The position numbers and the translations under genes were made by a program. This document shows positions 7,568 to 16,011 of a stretch of 46,035 bases of DNA, one piece after another (position 1 is the stretch's first letter; each line of letters begins with the position of its first letter). The notes below the pieces were generated by a model. The model did not search any database, was not told where the DNA came from, and saw only the letters and a program-made list of their open reading frames with translations. Origin of the DNA: Candidatus Sumerlaeota bacterium. GTDB lineage: Bacteria; Sumerlaeota; Sumerlaeia; Sumerlaeales; Sumerlaeaceae. The stretch covers positions 1-46,035 of the forward strand of contig JAPLSQ010000085.1 in NCBI GenBank assembly GCA_026398535.1, in the 5' to 3' direction.

Positions 7568-10500
7568 ATGGAGTTGTCTGGTTTTCCGGGGTTCCGGAAA
7601 ATGCCCTCGAAAGCGCCCCTGCCGGCCACGGCAGTCCGATTCGCCGCACTCGCCGTCGCACTGGCCGCACTGGCCGCATCGCCGGCGTGGTGCCGCCAGA
7701 CTCTGGACGACATGGAAGGGGGGGCAAACTGGACTCCTTCAGAGGGTGCGACATCCTTCCAGACTTCGACGGACATCGCCTACCAGGGGTCGAAGAGCGG
7801 GAAGATTGCGTTCTCGTTCTCGCCGTCGGTGCGGTACGCCGCCATATCATGGACACCTGCGGTCCCCGTCGAAGCCGGCGGATCCTACCTGGCCTTTCGG
7901 TTCTACAACCCCGGAGCGCTCCTGACCGGTGCTTACGTGGAGGCCGTGGTCCAAGACACGTCAGGCACGGCAATCACCCTGCCCGCCTGGGCGGGAACGA
8001 CTGCGACGCCTTCAAGCGGCTCGGCGCCCTTCGTTGCCGGGGAACTCGGCTGGCTCAGCTACTTCCAGCGGATACCTGCTTCCGCGGGCCGCATCGCGCA
8101 GGTCAGGATTCGCGTCAATCTACCGGGTTCCGCCTCGTCGGGACCGTACACCCTCTACGTTGACCAGGTTGAGTTGGCTGACAGCGACCAAGTGATCGAT
8201 GCCATGGATTTCGCAACCGGCTGGCAGGTTGCCGGTTCCGCCATAGAAGTCGCGGCCTCGAGCGAGCAAGTGCTTGCGGGCGCCGGTTCGTTGAAAATGT
8301 ATTACAATTTTCCGGCAAGCAGCGCGGGCGCGACCGCCTCCATATCGCGTTCACTGGGCGATGCTGCCGCCACCAAGGGTCGCAGGCTTTCGGTGGCGCT
8401 CTTCAACAGAAATGGTTCGCTGGCTCGCGGGGCTGCGTGGCTCAACGCGTCGGCAGCGGTTCAGAAATCCGACAACACCTGGGTGCAACTGCCCCTTTAT
8501 AACGGCGGGAATATCCAGATCGGCTGGAGCGGCCCGGGTACGGCCGCACGAGGCTGGTACCGGCTTTCATGGGCCATTCCCGACTCGGCTCCTTACATCA
8601 AGGGGGTTCGGTTCGACCTCATCAATACCTCCAACAATGGGTTTACCCCAAGCGGACCGGGGGAAAACCAGGTCTATTGGGACGACGCCCGTCTGCTTCC
8701 CGCCGGCTACCCGTTCGAGTTTCCCGATGCGGCGACGCAGAACGACACCAACAAGCTGTGGTCCATTTTCGGCGGGGTGAACGACGGCAACAACGCGGTC
8801 AACCTGTACGGCCAATTGCCCGACTGGTATCCCTGGTCGCAGCTCAAGATCATGTGGTCCGACGAGACCGATTACCGGGAATGGACCGCGTACTGGTCTC
8901 AAATCCATCCCTTCGGTATCGCCGGTTATCCCTGGACATGGGACTCGCAGGAGAAATGGCCGACGGGGACCACGTCGTGCGTCTACGGTTACCATGCGGC
9001 GGTACCATGCCGTTACATCACGGGCATTGCCCAGACGGTGGCCTGGCGCGGCAACGCGATCCTGAGCCAGTCGGATCCGTCCACCGTTCCGGGTGCGGGC
9101 GGCTCCCAACTCGTGGACTCTTTCGATTCCACCTCCGGTTGGACCATCTATGAGGGCGGCACGGGCCTCTCGACCACTTCCGCGGTAATGCGCGAGGGGA
9201 AGTCCAGCCTGAAAGTCTCCTACCAATTCAACGAGGCGGGCCAGGGCCAGTGGATGACGATTTGGAAAAGTCTTTCGTCACCCGTCGCAATGGCCAACAA
9301 GACCCTGCGCTTGCGCCTGTTCAACCGCAATGACTCAGCAGATGGGGTCTTCATGTTTTCCGTGTTCGTTCTCGACACCAACGACACGTGGTGGGACCTC
9401 GGCTTCTGGGCCAACGAGTCCGACGGGTGGGGTGGCGAAGGCGGCGTCGAATGCGGCGGCATCGCCAACTCGATGCTGCCGTGGAGCGGAGACGAGACGG
9501 GTGAACGGTGGCCGCCGAATTACGCATCCGCCAAGGGTTGGATCACGTATGCCAGGAAGGTTCCGTCGGGCGCCGCCCAGATCAAGCGCGTCGACATCAA
9601 ACTTCACCTCCCCAGCACGTCGCTTCACTTTGGCCCCAGCGGCCCCGGCGAAAACTGGATCTATCTCGACGACCTCGAGATCCGCGCCGCCGCCGATGCC
9701 GACGTTAGCGCTGGCATGACCACGCTCCAGAAATGCCGCCGGAGCATGGAATACCTGCTTTACACAATGCGCGGGAGATCCGGATTGATTAAAACGGCAG
9801 ACCTCCTCAACACCGGCCTGGCGAAGGGAATGCCGTCCTCGTACTGGGACAATTCCAGGGCCGGCTATTTGGACGCCTACACCAACCTTTATTGGTACGC
9901 CGCGCTACGGGACATGGCGGCGATCGAAAGGACCCAGAGCAACATCGCCGATGCCGCCTACTACGAGGCGCTGACCGCGCAGGTAAGATCACTGTACAAC
10001 GCCACCTTTTGGAACGCGGCAACGGGGCGCTACGCCGATTGGATTGGCGCAGATCTCGTCAAGCACGACAAGGGTTTCACAAGCTTAAACCTGGAAGCCG
10101 TGTGGGCCGGTCTTCCCGACGACGCAAAGGCCGATTCGATCCTTCAGTGGCTCGAGGGGATCCGGACGGTTGCCTCGGATACGGCCACCAATCTTTACCA
10201 GACCAACTTCGCGCCGCGATCGAACACGGTGGCCTACTCCGCCGGCGAGTGGGAAGACCTTAACGGCCTTATCACCGTCACGCCTGGCGGCAATTCCACG
10301 TATGGCCAACACCAAGCCAACGGCGGGTTCATCTTCTACACATCGTTCTACGATTTGCTGGCGCGTTCGCGCTACCGGAGCGCCGACAACGCGCTCACCC
10401 GCCTTAACGGGATCCTCAACGAATTCAGGTCCCGCGGCTGGGATCTCAGTGACAACTCACTCGATCCGACGAACAACATGGGCGCCCGCTGGAAGTGGGG

Positions 10501-10951
10501 CATCACCCATGAATTCCCGGAGTCCGGACTGGTCCCGACGTTCCCGGTCTACGGCTGGCTGGGGATCAAGGCCGACGTGGCGACCGCGAAGTTGACCATC
10601 CAACCGAATCTGCCGTCCGCGTGGAACTGGTCCGGTTTGAACCGGATGCATTACCGGGGCCGCAACTTCGACGTCCAAGTCAGCCGCGCGCGGACGGTCC
10701 TGACTTCGCTGCAGGGAACAGCTCAAACCCTGAGCCTGGACGCGTACGGTGCGCCTTCTGTGGCGTACGAGGCCGTGGCGCAGAACCTGAACGGTCCCAG
10801 CACAGTCGAGACGGTCACCCAAGTTACCAGCGGGGCTGACGGAAAGATTCCCGTTCCGGCATGGAACCTGGTCGCGGGCGCGAACCGCTTGATCGTGCGC
10901 CCGCGCGACTCGAGCGATCCGACCGAAATCTCGTCCTGGGAGCTGTATTGA
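7568..10951 (+). CDS. Secreted multi-CBM six-hairpin glycosidase
   Basis: Start at 7568 has AAGGAG nine bases upstream (1127 aa); an ATG at 7550 overlaps that site and is less likely. A signal peptide (VRFAALAVALAALAAS) ends near PAWC-RQ. Three beta-sandwich carbohydrate-binding-like domains begin with D-x-F/M...G-W signatures near residues 45 (LDDMEGGANW), 208 (AMDFATGW) and 515 (DSFDSTSGW). The second and third both end with a PSGPGEN...YLDD or YWDD strand, a CBM4/9/11-like feature. Between residues 380 and 515 lies part of an enzyme region (NDTNKLWSIFGG, YPWTWDSQ), and from about 710 an (alpha/alpha)6 barrel of the GH78/GH65 superfamily type (YWDNSRAGYLDAYTNLYWYA, GITHEFPESGLVP) with a C-terminal beta domain. 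The substrate is unknown. The gene is followed closely by another six-hairpin enzyme. Confidence 0.78.
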   Translation: MELSGFPGFRKMPSKAPLPATAVRFAALAVALAALAASPAWCRQTLDDMEGGANWTPSEGATSFQTSTDIAYQGSKSGKIAFSFSPSVRYAAISWTPAVPVEAGGSYLAFRFYNPGALLTGAYVEAVVQDTSGTAITLPAWAGTTATPSSGSAPFVAGELGWLSYFQRIPASAGRIAQVRIRVNLPGSASSGPYTLYVDQVELADSDQVIDAMDFATGWQVAGSAIEVAASSEQVLAGAGSLKMYYNFPASSAGATASISRSLGDAAATKGRRLSVALFNRNGSLARGAAWLNASAAVQKSDNTWVQLPLYNGGNIQIGWSGPGTAARGWYRLSWAIPDSAPYIKGVRFDLINTSNNGFTPSGPGENQVYWDDARLLPAGYPFEFPDAATQNDTNKLWSIFGGVNDGNNAVNLYGQLPDWYPWSQLKIMWSDETDYREWTAYWSQIHPFGIAGYPWTWDSQEKWPTGTTSCVYGYHAAVPCRYITGIAQTVAWRGNAILSQSDPSTVPGAGGSQLVDSFDSTSGWTIYEGGTGLSTTSAVMREGKSSLKVSYQFNEAGQGQWMTIWKSLSSPVAMANKTLRLRLFNRNDSADGVFMFSVFVLDTNDTWWDLGFWANESDGWGGEGGVECGGIANSMLPWSGDETGERWPPNYASAKGWITYARKVPSGAAQIKRVDIKLHLPSTSLHFGPSGPGENWIYLDDLEIRAAADADVSAGMTTLQKCRRSMEYLLYTMRGRSGLIKTADLLNTGLAKGMPSSYWDNSRAGYLDAYTNLYWYAALRDMAAIERTQSNIADAAYYEALTAQVRSLYNATFWNAATGRYADWIGADLVKHDKGFTSLNLEAVWAGLPDDAKADSILQWLEGIRTVASDTATNLYQTNFAPRSNTVAYSAGEWEDLNGLITVTPGGNSTYGQHQANGGFIFYTSFYDLLARSRYRSADNALTRLNGILNEFRSRGWDLSDNSLDPTNNMGARWKWGITHEFPESGLVPTFPVYGWLGIKADVATAKLTIQPNLPSAWNWSGLNRMHYRGRNFDVQVSRARTVLTSLQGTAQTLSLDAYGAPSVAYEAVAQNLNGPSTVETVTQVTSGADGKIPVPAWNLVAGANRLIVRPRDSSDPTEISSWELY

Positions 10952-11056
10952 GGCCGGGAGTTGAACCCCGGCGTACGGTCACCGTTGGGGAACCACCGCG
11001 AGATCGCGAAGCACATTAGCGGGATACGATGGGCGAAGTGTACGAATGGAGAGCTG

Positions 11057-14000
11057 ATGACGCCAATGGGACTCAATATCACATGGCTATGGCAACAACT
11101 GGGAGTATTGGCAGTTGGTCGTTGGGCACTACCCGTCTCAATTCTCGCGGGGTGCCCCCTCGTGGACTTGACCGCTGAGACCGCAAAACCAGATCATGCC
11201 TGGACTGTGGATTTTCCAACCACATGTCCGGAAATGGCCGCTTTCCCGGCGATTGTTGAAATCCCAAGCACAGTCTTGCCAACAGGGTCCGGCCGCTTCC
11301 GGGTGTGTTTCAGGACGCCCGATGGGCGCCTGATGGCGGTCCCATGCGATTTCGATGCTTCAGACGCGCCAAATTCCGGAGAGGCAACAGTCACCTGGTC
11401 CTGGGGGGACATTCCATCCGGATGCAGGAATCGGGTTTACGTGATCCGTGACAGCGCGCCGCCGTCTGCCGGCAAGACAAGAGGGACGCTTGAGTGGGCG
11501 TGGAGCCGGAGTCTCGCGCGCTACCAAAATGACGCCGTCCGGGCGCTCGTTTTGACGCAGTCCCCCAGCTATAGCACCGTCCTTCATGACGTGTCGCTGT
11601 TTGTGGGCGGGCGGTGGCGCGAAATCTACGGATGGTGGGCCGTTTCCGATGCCATGTTGGGCAACAAATGGAAGACGCTTGGCTCGCCCGATTTCGAGAC
11701 GGTCGAACCGGAAAAACCGCGTGGTCAGCGCTTCGGAACCGTCAGGGATGAGTTCACCGCGGAGGCGCGGCTTGCCGGGACGCCCGAGGCCCGGATCGAG
11801 ACAACCTACGAGTTCTTCCGCGGGTTCCCGGGCGTGAGGATGCGGCGCACCTTCAGCGTTCCGGCGAAAAGCGGTCTTTCCTGGGGGGATTGCGGCTACT
11901 GGTTGGGCGGATCGGCGTGGGGATTCCCTGTCTTCAACGCGGTGGCGCCAACGTCCTATTACTACCGGGGGGAATGGCGCGAGAAGCCGGTTCACAAGGT
12001 GAAGGGCGATTTTCCTGCGATGGCCGCTGACACCGGGTCCGACCTCCGCTTCGCGATCCTGTACTGGGACAGCACCCGCGTGTGGCTGGCGATGGCCCTC
12101 GAACCGGCGTCCCTTGAGTCGCCGTTCAAGACGCCGCAGTTCGTGTTCAGGGGCGGGGGCATGACCGCGCCTTCCTGGTTCGAACGCACCGGCCCCTTCA
12201 CACGGGGCGAGTTCGTTTCCTGGTATATGGGTGGGTGCTCGAGCCGCAGCGAAGCCGTCGCCACGGTCGAATCGTTCTCCCAATCCATCGGAACGAAGCC
12301 CCGCATCACTTCTGTTGCCCCCGAATCGCTCGGTCCGATCCGCGACGTGGCGCAGGAGGAAACCGGGGCCGCGACCATCGCATTGGCCGACCATCCGCCG
12401 ACAAAGAGGGATGCCGACGCCGCACGGGTCAGGCTTGAAAACCGCTTTGTGCGGCTGGCTTTTGACCCGGCGGAGTGCCGCGTCACGGAACTCATCTTGC
12501 GGCCTGAGGGACGGCAGACATCAGCCACCGATCTGCTTGCGGCATCCGGATCGGGAATCTGGTTCACGGCCGGCTCGCGATGGCAGAGGTCGCTTGACTG
12601 GCGCGACACGGACAACCGCCACCTTGTGCCCGACACGAGCCACGCCACGGTGGAAACAACGTCCTCCAACGCCCTCAGAATCTCCGGGTTCGTCCTCGCC
12701 GACCCCGAGACAAGCGCCCCTGTGTTCCGCGGCGACATGCTGGTGGCTTTGGCCCAAGACCGCCCATCCGCCGACTTCACATGCGAGTACGAAGCGATTG
12801 CGGACAACGATCTTCCCTACCTCGGCTGGCATTTCGACTTCCCCAAGGGTTCCTACCGCTGGTTCATCGGTGACGGCCAGATGGACGACTCACAGCGCTG
12901 GCAGAAATACCGCATGGGTTACAGCGACCTGCAACCCATGCGTTACGGCCTGGGGTCGCAACGGCTTCTGGCGTTTCCCGACAAGGGCGGGGAAGGGGAC
13001 CTCGGGTTGAGCCTCGCGTACCTGCCCCAGACCAATGTGGCGCAGCGGGCATGCAATCTGCCCAATCCCCTGTTCGACGACCCCCAGGGAATCCAGAAGA
13101 TCGCGATGACGGCCACGAAGCTGGTGTGGCGATTCCACAACATGCGCGGGATCGGGCACAAGGCGGGCGAGCGCAAGACGATTGCCGTCCGCATCGAAAC
13201 AGCCCCCCGAAAATTGCTCAACGATCAACCGCGGCGTTCCCTTCGGCTTGATCTTCCCGCGTCACCCGAAACGGCGGCCTGTCTCGACCATTTCTGGATC
13301 CACCACGCCCGCGAAGGTCCGGGGGGCATCGAGGGGGCCGGCGCTTGGTGGTACACGCTCGTGTCGCGCTTCAACCCGAACCTGTCGCCAACATCGTGGA
13401 GGGATGGCCTTCTCAAATACCTTGGCAAACAGTCGCGCGGGAACGCCAAGAGCAGCGAGCGCTTCATTGTTCCGCGCGGCGGCCTGCCGCTCCGGGAAAA
13501 TGCCACGGACTTCAACTGGAACGGCGGCTACTGGTTCGAAGTAAACGCCCACGTTGTGCTGAGCGCCGAACAGTACTACCTCGTCACCGGGGACCGCGAT
13601 TTTCTGACGAGCGCGCTGCCGGACCTCGAGTCCGCCATCGAGTTCTACCGGGGCATGGTGGCCGAAGACGGCATCGTCACCCTGCCCGAACCCTTCAACG
13701 GGATAGACGGCCCGATCATTTGCTACTGGGACGCTTGGAATATGGGCCACAAGTCGGCTTTCATCCAGATGTATGCGGCGGGAGCGGTTTCGGCCATGGC
13801 CCGCATCGAAGCGGCGGCGGGCCGGCCCGAGAAAGCGGCGGAGTACGGGCAAACGGCCCAACGCCTGCAACAAGCTCTCATCATCCGATTCTGGCGCGAG
13901 GCGGACCTGACCGACAACGACGGAAAGCCCATTCGCGGCGGGCGGCTCATTTCTTGGGTGGACCGCGACGGAAGGAAACTCGACGCGGGGTTCACCGATC

Positions 14001-14764
14001 TCAACCTGATGGCCGTTCACCTTGGGCTCCTGCCGCCGACTCACACAAAGCGGGTGTTCGAGTGGCTCGACGACGACCCCTACGCGTATGCATGGCGGGA
14101 CAAACTCACATCGCGACCCGTCAGCATACTTTCATTCAACACGATCGATGGCAACTCGACGCGCGTCTACTGGAAGTCGAACGGGCCGCGGCGCTACTTC
14201 GCGGGGGCTTTCAACCCGTTCCTGACGCCAAGCGGCATGGAGAACGGCCAGATTCAGTATTGGGTGGCAGGCTTCGACCTGCTGAATCGGATCCGAAATG
14301 GCGATGCGTCCAGAGCCGCGAAGATGCTCGACGATTTCCTCAGCCGGTACGCCCGCGGCGACCTGAACTGTGGCCATGGAGTTCCCGAATCCCGGCCGTT
14401 GCCGATGTTTCAGGGAACAAGCCAGATGTCGCCCCTTGACGAGCCATGCGGCAGCGACCAGAGCCTGGGTGAGGACGGACTGATCTACGGTCTCGGCGTC
14501 GTATCCGGTCTGCTTGGCCTTGACTGCGACTATGATGGATTGCGGATCCGGCCGAACCTCCCCGAGGCTTTCAGGGACGCGACCCTCAGCAATTTCCGGT
14601 ACAGGAGCGCGAACCTGACGGTGAAATACCACGGCTTCGGGAACCGCGTCCGGTCGGTAACGGTCGACGGCAATCCCGTCAACCCGGCCGGGCCAGTCAT
14701 CCCGTTTTCGTGGAACCCCGGTGCTGAGACCAAGTCCTTGGTCGACGTCGTTCTCGAGCCGTGA
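11057..14764 (+). CDS. Lipoprotein six-hairpin glycosidase
   Basis: The start at 11057 is supported by GGAG five bases upstream (1235 aa); an in-frame ATG at 10961 would put an unlikely leader before the signal peptide. The N-terminus ends its hydrophobic stretch in SILAGC, a lipobox predicting diacylglyceryl-Cys anchoring at the membrane. A large beta-rich half follows, then from about residue 730 an (alpha/alpha)6 barrel with NWNGGYWFEVNAHVV, LPEPFNGIDGPIICYWDAWN and FLTPSGMENGQIQYW. The C-terminal LRIRPNLPEAFRDATLSNFRY resembles the closing beta domain of GH78/GH95-like enzymes. The exact family is uncertain. It likely trims polysaccharide at the cell surface and shares architecture with the preceding enzyme, from which it is separated by about 105 bp. 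Confidence 0.72.
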   Translation: MTPMGLNITWLWQQLGVLAVGRWALPVSILAGCPLVDLTAETAKPDHAWTVDFPTTCPEMAAFPAIVEIPSTVLPTGSGRFRVCFRTPDGRLMAVPCDFDASDAPNSGEATVTWSWGDIPSGCRNRVYVIRDSAPPSAGKTRGTLEWAWSRSLARYQNDAVRALVLTQSPSYSTVLHDVSLFVGGRWREIYGWWAVSDAMLGNKWKTLGSPDFETVEPEKPRGQRFGTVRDEFTAEARLAGTPEARIETTYEFFRGFPGVRMRRTFSVPAKSGLSWGDCGYWLGGSAWGFPVFNAVAPTSYYYRGEWREKPVHKVKGDFPAMAADTGSDLRFAILYWDSTRVWLAMALEPASLESPFKTPQFVFRGGGMTAPSWFERTGPFTRGEFVSWYMGGCSSRSEAVATVESFSQSIGTKPRITSVAPESLGPIRDVAQEETGAATIALADHPPTKRDADAARVRLENRFVRLAFDPAECRVTELILRPEGRQTSATDLLAASGSGIWFTAGSRWQRSLDWRDTDNRHLVPDTSHATVETTSSNALRISGFVLADPETSAPVFRGDMLVALAQDRPSADFTCEYEAIADNDLPYLGWHFDFPKGSYRWFIGDGQMDDSQRWQKYRMGYSDLQPMRYGLGSQRLLAFPDKGGEGDLGLSLAYLPQTNVAQRACNLPNPLFDDPQGIQKIAMTATKLVWRFHNMRGIGHKAGERKTIAVRIETAPRKLLNDQPRRSLRLDLPASPETAACLDHFWIHHAREGPGGIEGAGAWWYTLVSRFNPNLSPTSWRDGLLKYLGKQSRGNAKSSERFIVPRGGLPLRENATDFNWNGGYWFEVNAHVVLSAEQYYLVTGDRDFLTSALPDLESAIEFYRGMVAEDGIVTLPEPFNGIDGPIICYWDAWNMGHKSAFIQMYAAGAVSAMARIEAAAGRPEKAAEYGQTAQRLQQALIIRFWREADLTDNDGKPIRGGRLISWVDRDGRKLDAGFTDLNLMAVHLGLLPPTHTKRVFEWLDDDPYAYAWRDKLTSRPVSILSFNTIDGNSTRVYWKSNGPRRYFAGAFNPFLTPSGMENGQIQYWVAGFDLLNRIRNGDASRAAKMLDDFLSRYARGDLNCGHGVPESRPLPMFQGTSQMSPLDEPCGSDQSLGEDGLIYGLGVVSGLLGLDCDYDGLRIRPNLPEAFRDATLSNFRYRSANLTVKYHGFGNRVRSVTVDGNPVNPAGPVIPFSWNPGAETKSLVDVVLEP

Positions 14765-14995
14765 GGCACAAGGAATCGCGCGACGGGTTTGCCCGGACGA
14801 ACGAAGGCCGGATGTCTGACGCCTGCGGGTTGCTGAAGAACATCGCCATGCAACTCGTGGCGGCCGGTCAGATTCCCGGCATTCCCACCGCACGCGCCAT
14901 CATCAGGCGTTTGGCTCCACCGGCGATCTGCATCCCCGGCAACGCTCCAGCTTGGAAGGTCGCGTCCGAACGATTCGGGCCGCGCTCACCGGTCC

Positions 14996-15023
14996 GCGGC
15001 GTCTGGTGACGGACCTGCGCCGC
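14996..15023. terminator. Hairpin just beyond the DeoR stop codon
   Basis: GCGGCG (14996-15001) and CGCCGC (15018-15023) are perfect arms with a 16-base loop, ending one base before the DeoR stop at 15025-15027. It lies between convergent genes. The loop is long and no T-run follows. The rest of the 260-bp spacer (14765-14995) shows nothing recognisable. Confidence 0.3.
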
Positions 15024-15024
15024 C

Positions 15025-15801
15025 TTAGTGAGCGATCAGCAGACGCACGTCAGCTTCGCGCAGGGCCTCTTCGATTGCGGCGGGAGGGCGCTGGTCTGTC
15101 ACCAGCACATCGATGTCCTCCCAACCGCAGACCTTCACCATTCCCACCTGTTCCATTTTGGCGTGATCGGCGAGGATGGCCACCTTCTGCGCACGCAACA
15201 TCATCTCGCGTTGGGTTTCCATGACCAGATCGTTCGAGTTCAGCACGCCCTCGGGCGACAGGCCGCTGGTGCCAAGCAGGGCCCAGTTGGCGCGGTATTC
15301 GCGAAGGATCATGATGGTGTGGGGACCCAGGAGGATCTCCCCCCGTGGGTAGAGAAATCCGCCTGTCATGTTGACCTCGGGCATGGGAACCCGGTTGCTG
15401 GAGGGTTCGTTGAGCACGGAAGCGAGCGGCACCGAGTTCGTGATGACGCGCACCATCGGCGGGAGATAACGCGAAAGGTGGGCCGTGGTGGTTCCGCCGT
15501 CGATGATGACGATGTCTCCGGGCGCCAGAAGTTCTGAAGCCGCCTTGGCGATGCGGTCCTTTGCCCCGGCATTTTCAACCTGCCTGCGCGAAAACGGAAG
15601 CATTCCGAGCATGTGCGCGCCATCCACGCGCTGGATTCTTCCGTGGCTGCGGACAACGAGTCCGCGATCTGCCAAATCGGTAAAATCCCGCCGGACGCTC
15701 GCCGGGCTGATCCCTAACTTCTGTTGAACCTGCTTCATGGTGACGAAAGGTTCCTGCTGCACCATTTCGAGAATCATGCGCCTGCGTTCAAAACAATCCA
15801 T
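15025..15801 (-). CDS. DeoR-family sugar-responsive transcriptional regulator
   Basis: Start at 15801 (MDCFERRRMILEMVQQ) gives 258 aa, the family norm; an upstream in-frame start at 15855 would overlap the promoter. The N-terminal winged HTH reads VTMKQVQQKLGISPASVRRDFTDLADRGLV. The C-terminal DeoRC sensor has IVIIDGGTTTAHLSRYL (sugar-phosphate loop), ITNSVPLA, TGGFLYPRGEILLGP and ILADHAKMEQVG. Family members repress sugar-catabolic operons and are released by phosphorylated sugars. Its place at the end of the glycosidase cluster and the operator-like match upstream of the dehydrogenase suggest it controls that operon, perhaps in response to a deoxysugar phosphate. Confidence 0.9.
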   Translation of the reverse strand: MDCFERRRMILEMVQQEPFVTMKQVQQKLGISPASVRRDFTDLADRGLVVRSHGRIQRVDGAHMLGMLPFSRRQVENAGAKDRIAKAASELLAPGDIVIIDGGTTTAHLSRYLPPMVRVITNSVPLASVLNEPSSNRVPMPEVNMTGGFLYPRGEILLGPHTIMILREYRANWALLGTSGLSPEGVLNSNDLVMETQREMMLRAQKVAILADHAKMEQVGMVKVCGWEDIDVLVTDQRPPAAIEEALREADVRLLIAH

Positions 15802-15853
15802 AACCTTCAGTCTCCCAATGAAATTGACAACAACCGTCATCAAATCGAAAAAC

Positions 15854-15882
15854 AATCGTGATTATATGGTGAGCGAATCGTG
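15854..15882 (-). promoter_or_regulatory. DeoR promoter with -10 box, shared 14-mer and direct repeats
   Basis: Reading toward the DeoR gene there is a perfect TATAAT (complement of 15861-15866). It is overlapped by the 14-mer at 15867-15880 shared with the dehydrogenase upstream region and flanked by direct repeats of CACGATT (complements of 15854-15860 and 15876-15882) spaced 22 bp, about two helical turns. This arrangement suits autorepression. Confidence 0.45.
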
Positions 15883-16011
15883 TCCTGATTCAACTACTAA
15901 ATCATCGGCATGAAGATTCTCGTGCTTCGGCAATGGCGCCCATCATCATTCACGAGGGCATCGAAAGTTTTTGCGGCAAGGCGTGCGTCTGCCGCTGAAC
16001 AGCGCTTGTCG

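Noticed and set aside
11360..12394. 344-codon minus-strand frame in the lipoprotein glycosidase
   Set aside because: Mirror of high-GC coding sequence; lacks a start signal.
14765..15009. 82-codon frame after the lipoprotein glycosidase
   Set aside because: No ribosome site, no recognisable domain, and it begins inside the preceding stop codon.
14991..15023. H-type pseudoknot (GGTCC/GGACC with GCGGCG/CGCCGC)
   Set aside because: Zero-length first loop makes it sterically unlikely; treated as a simple hairpin.
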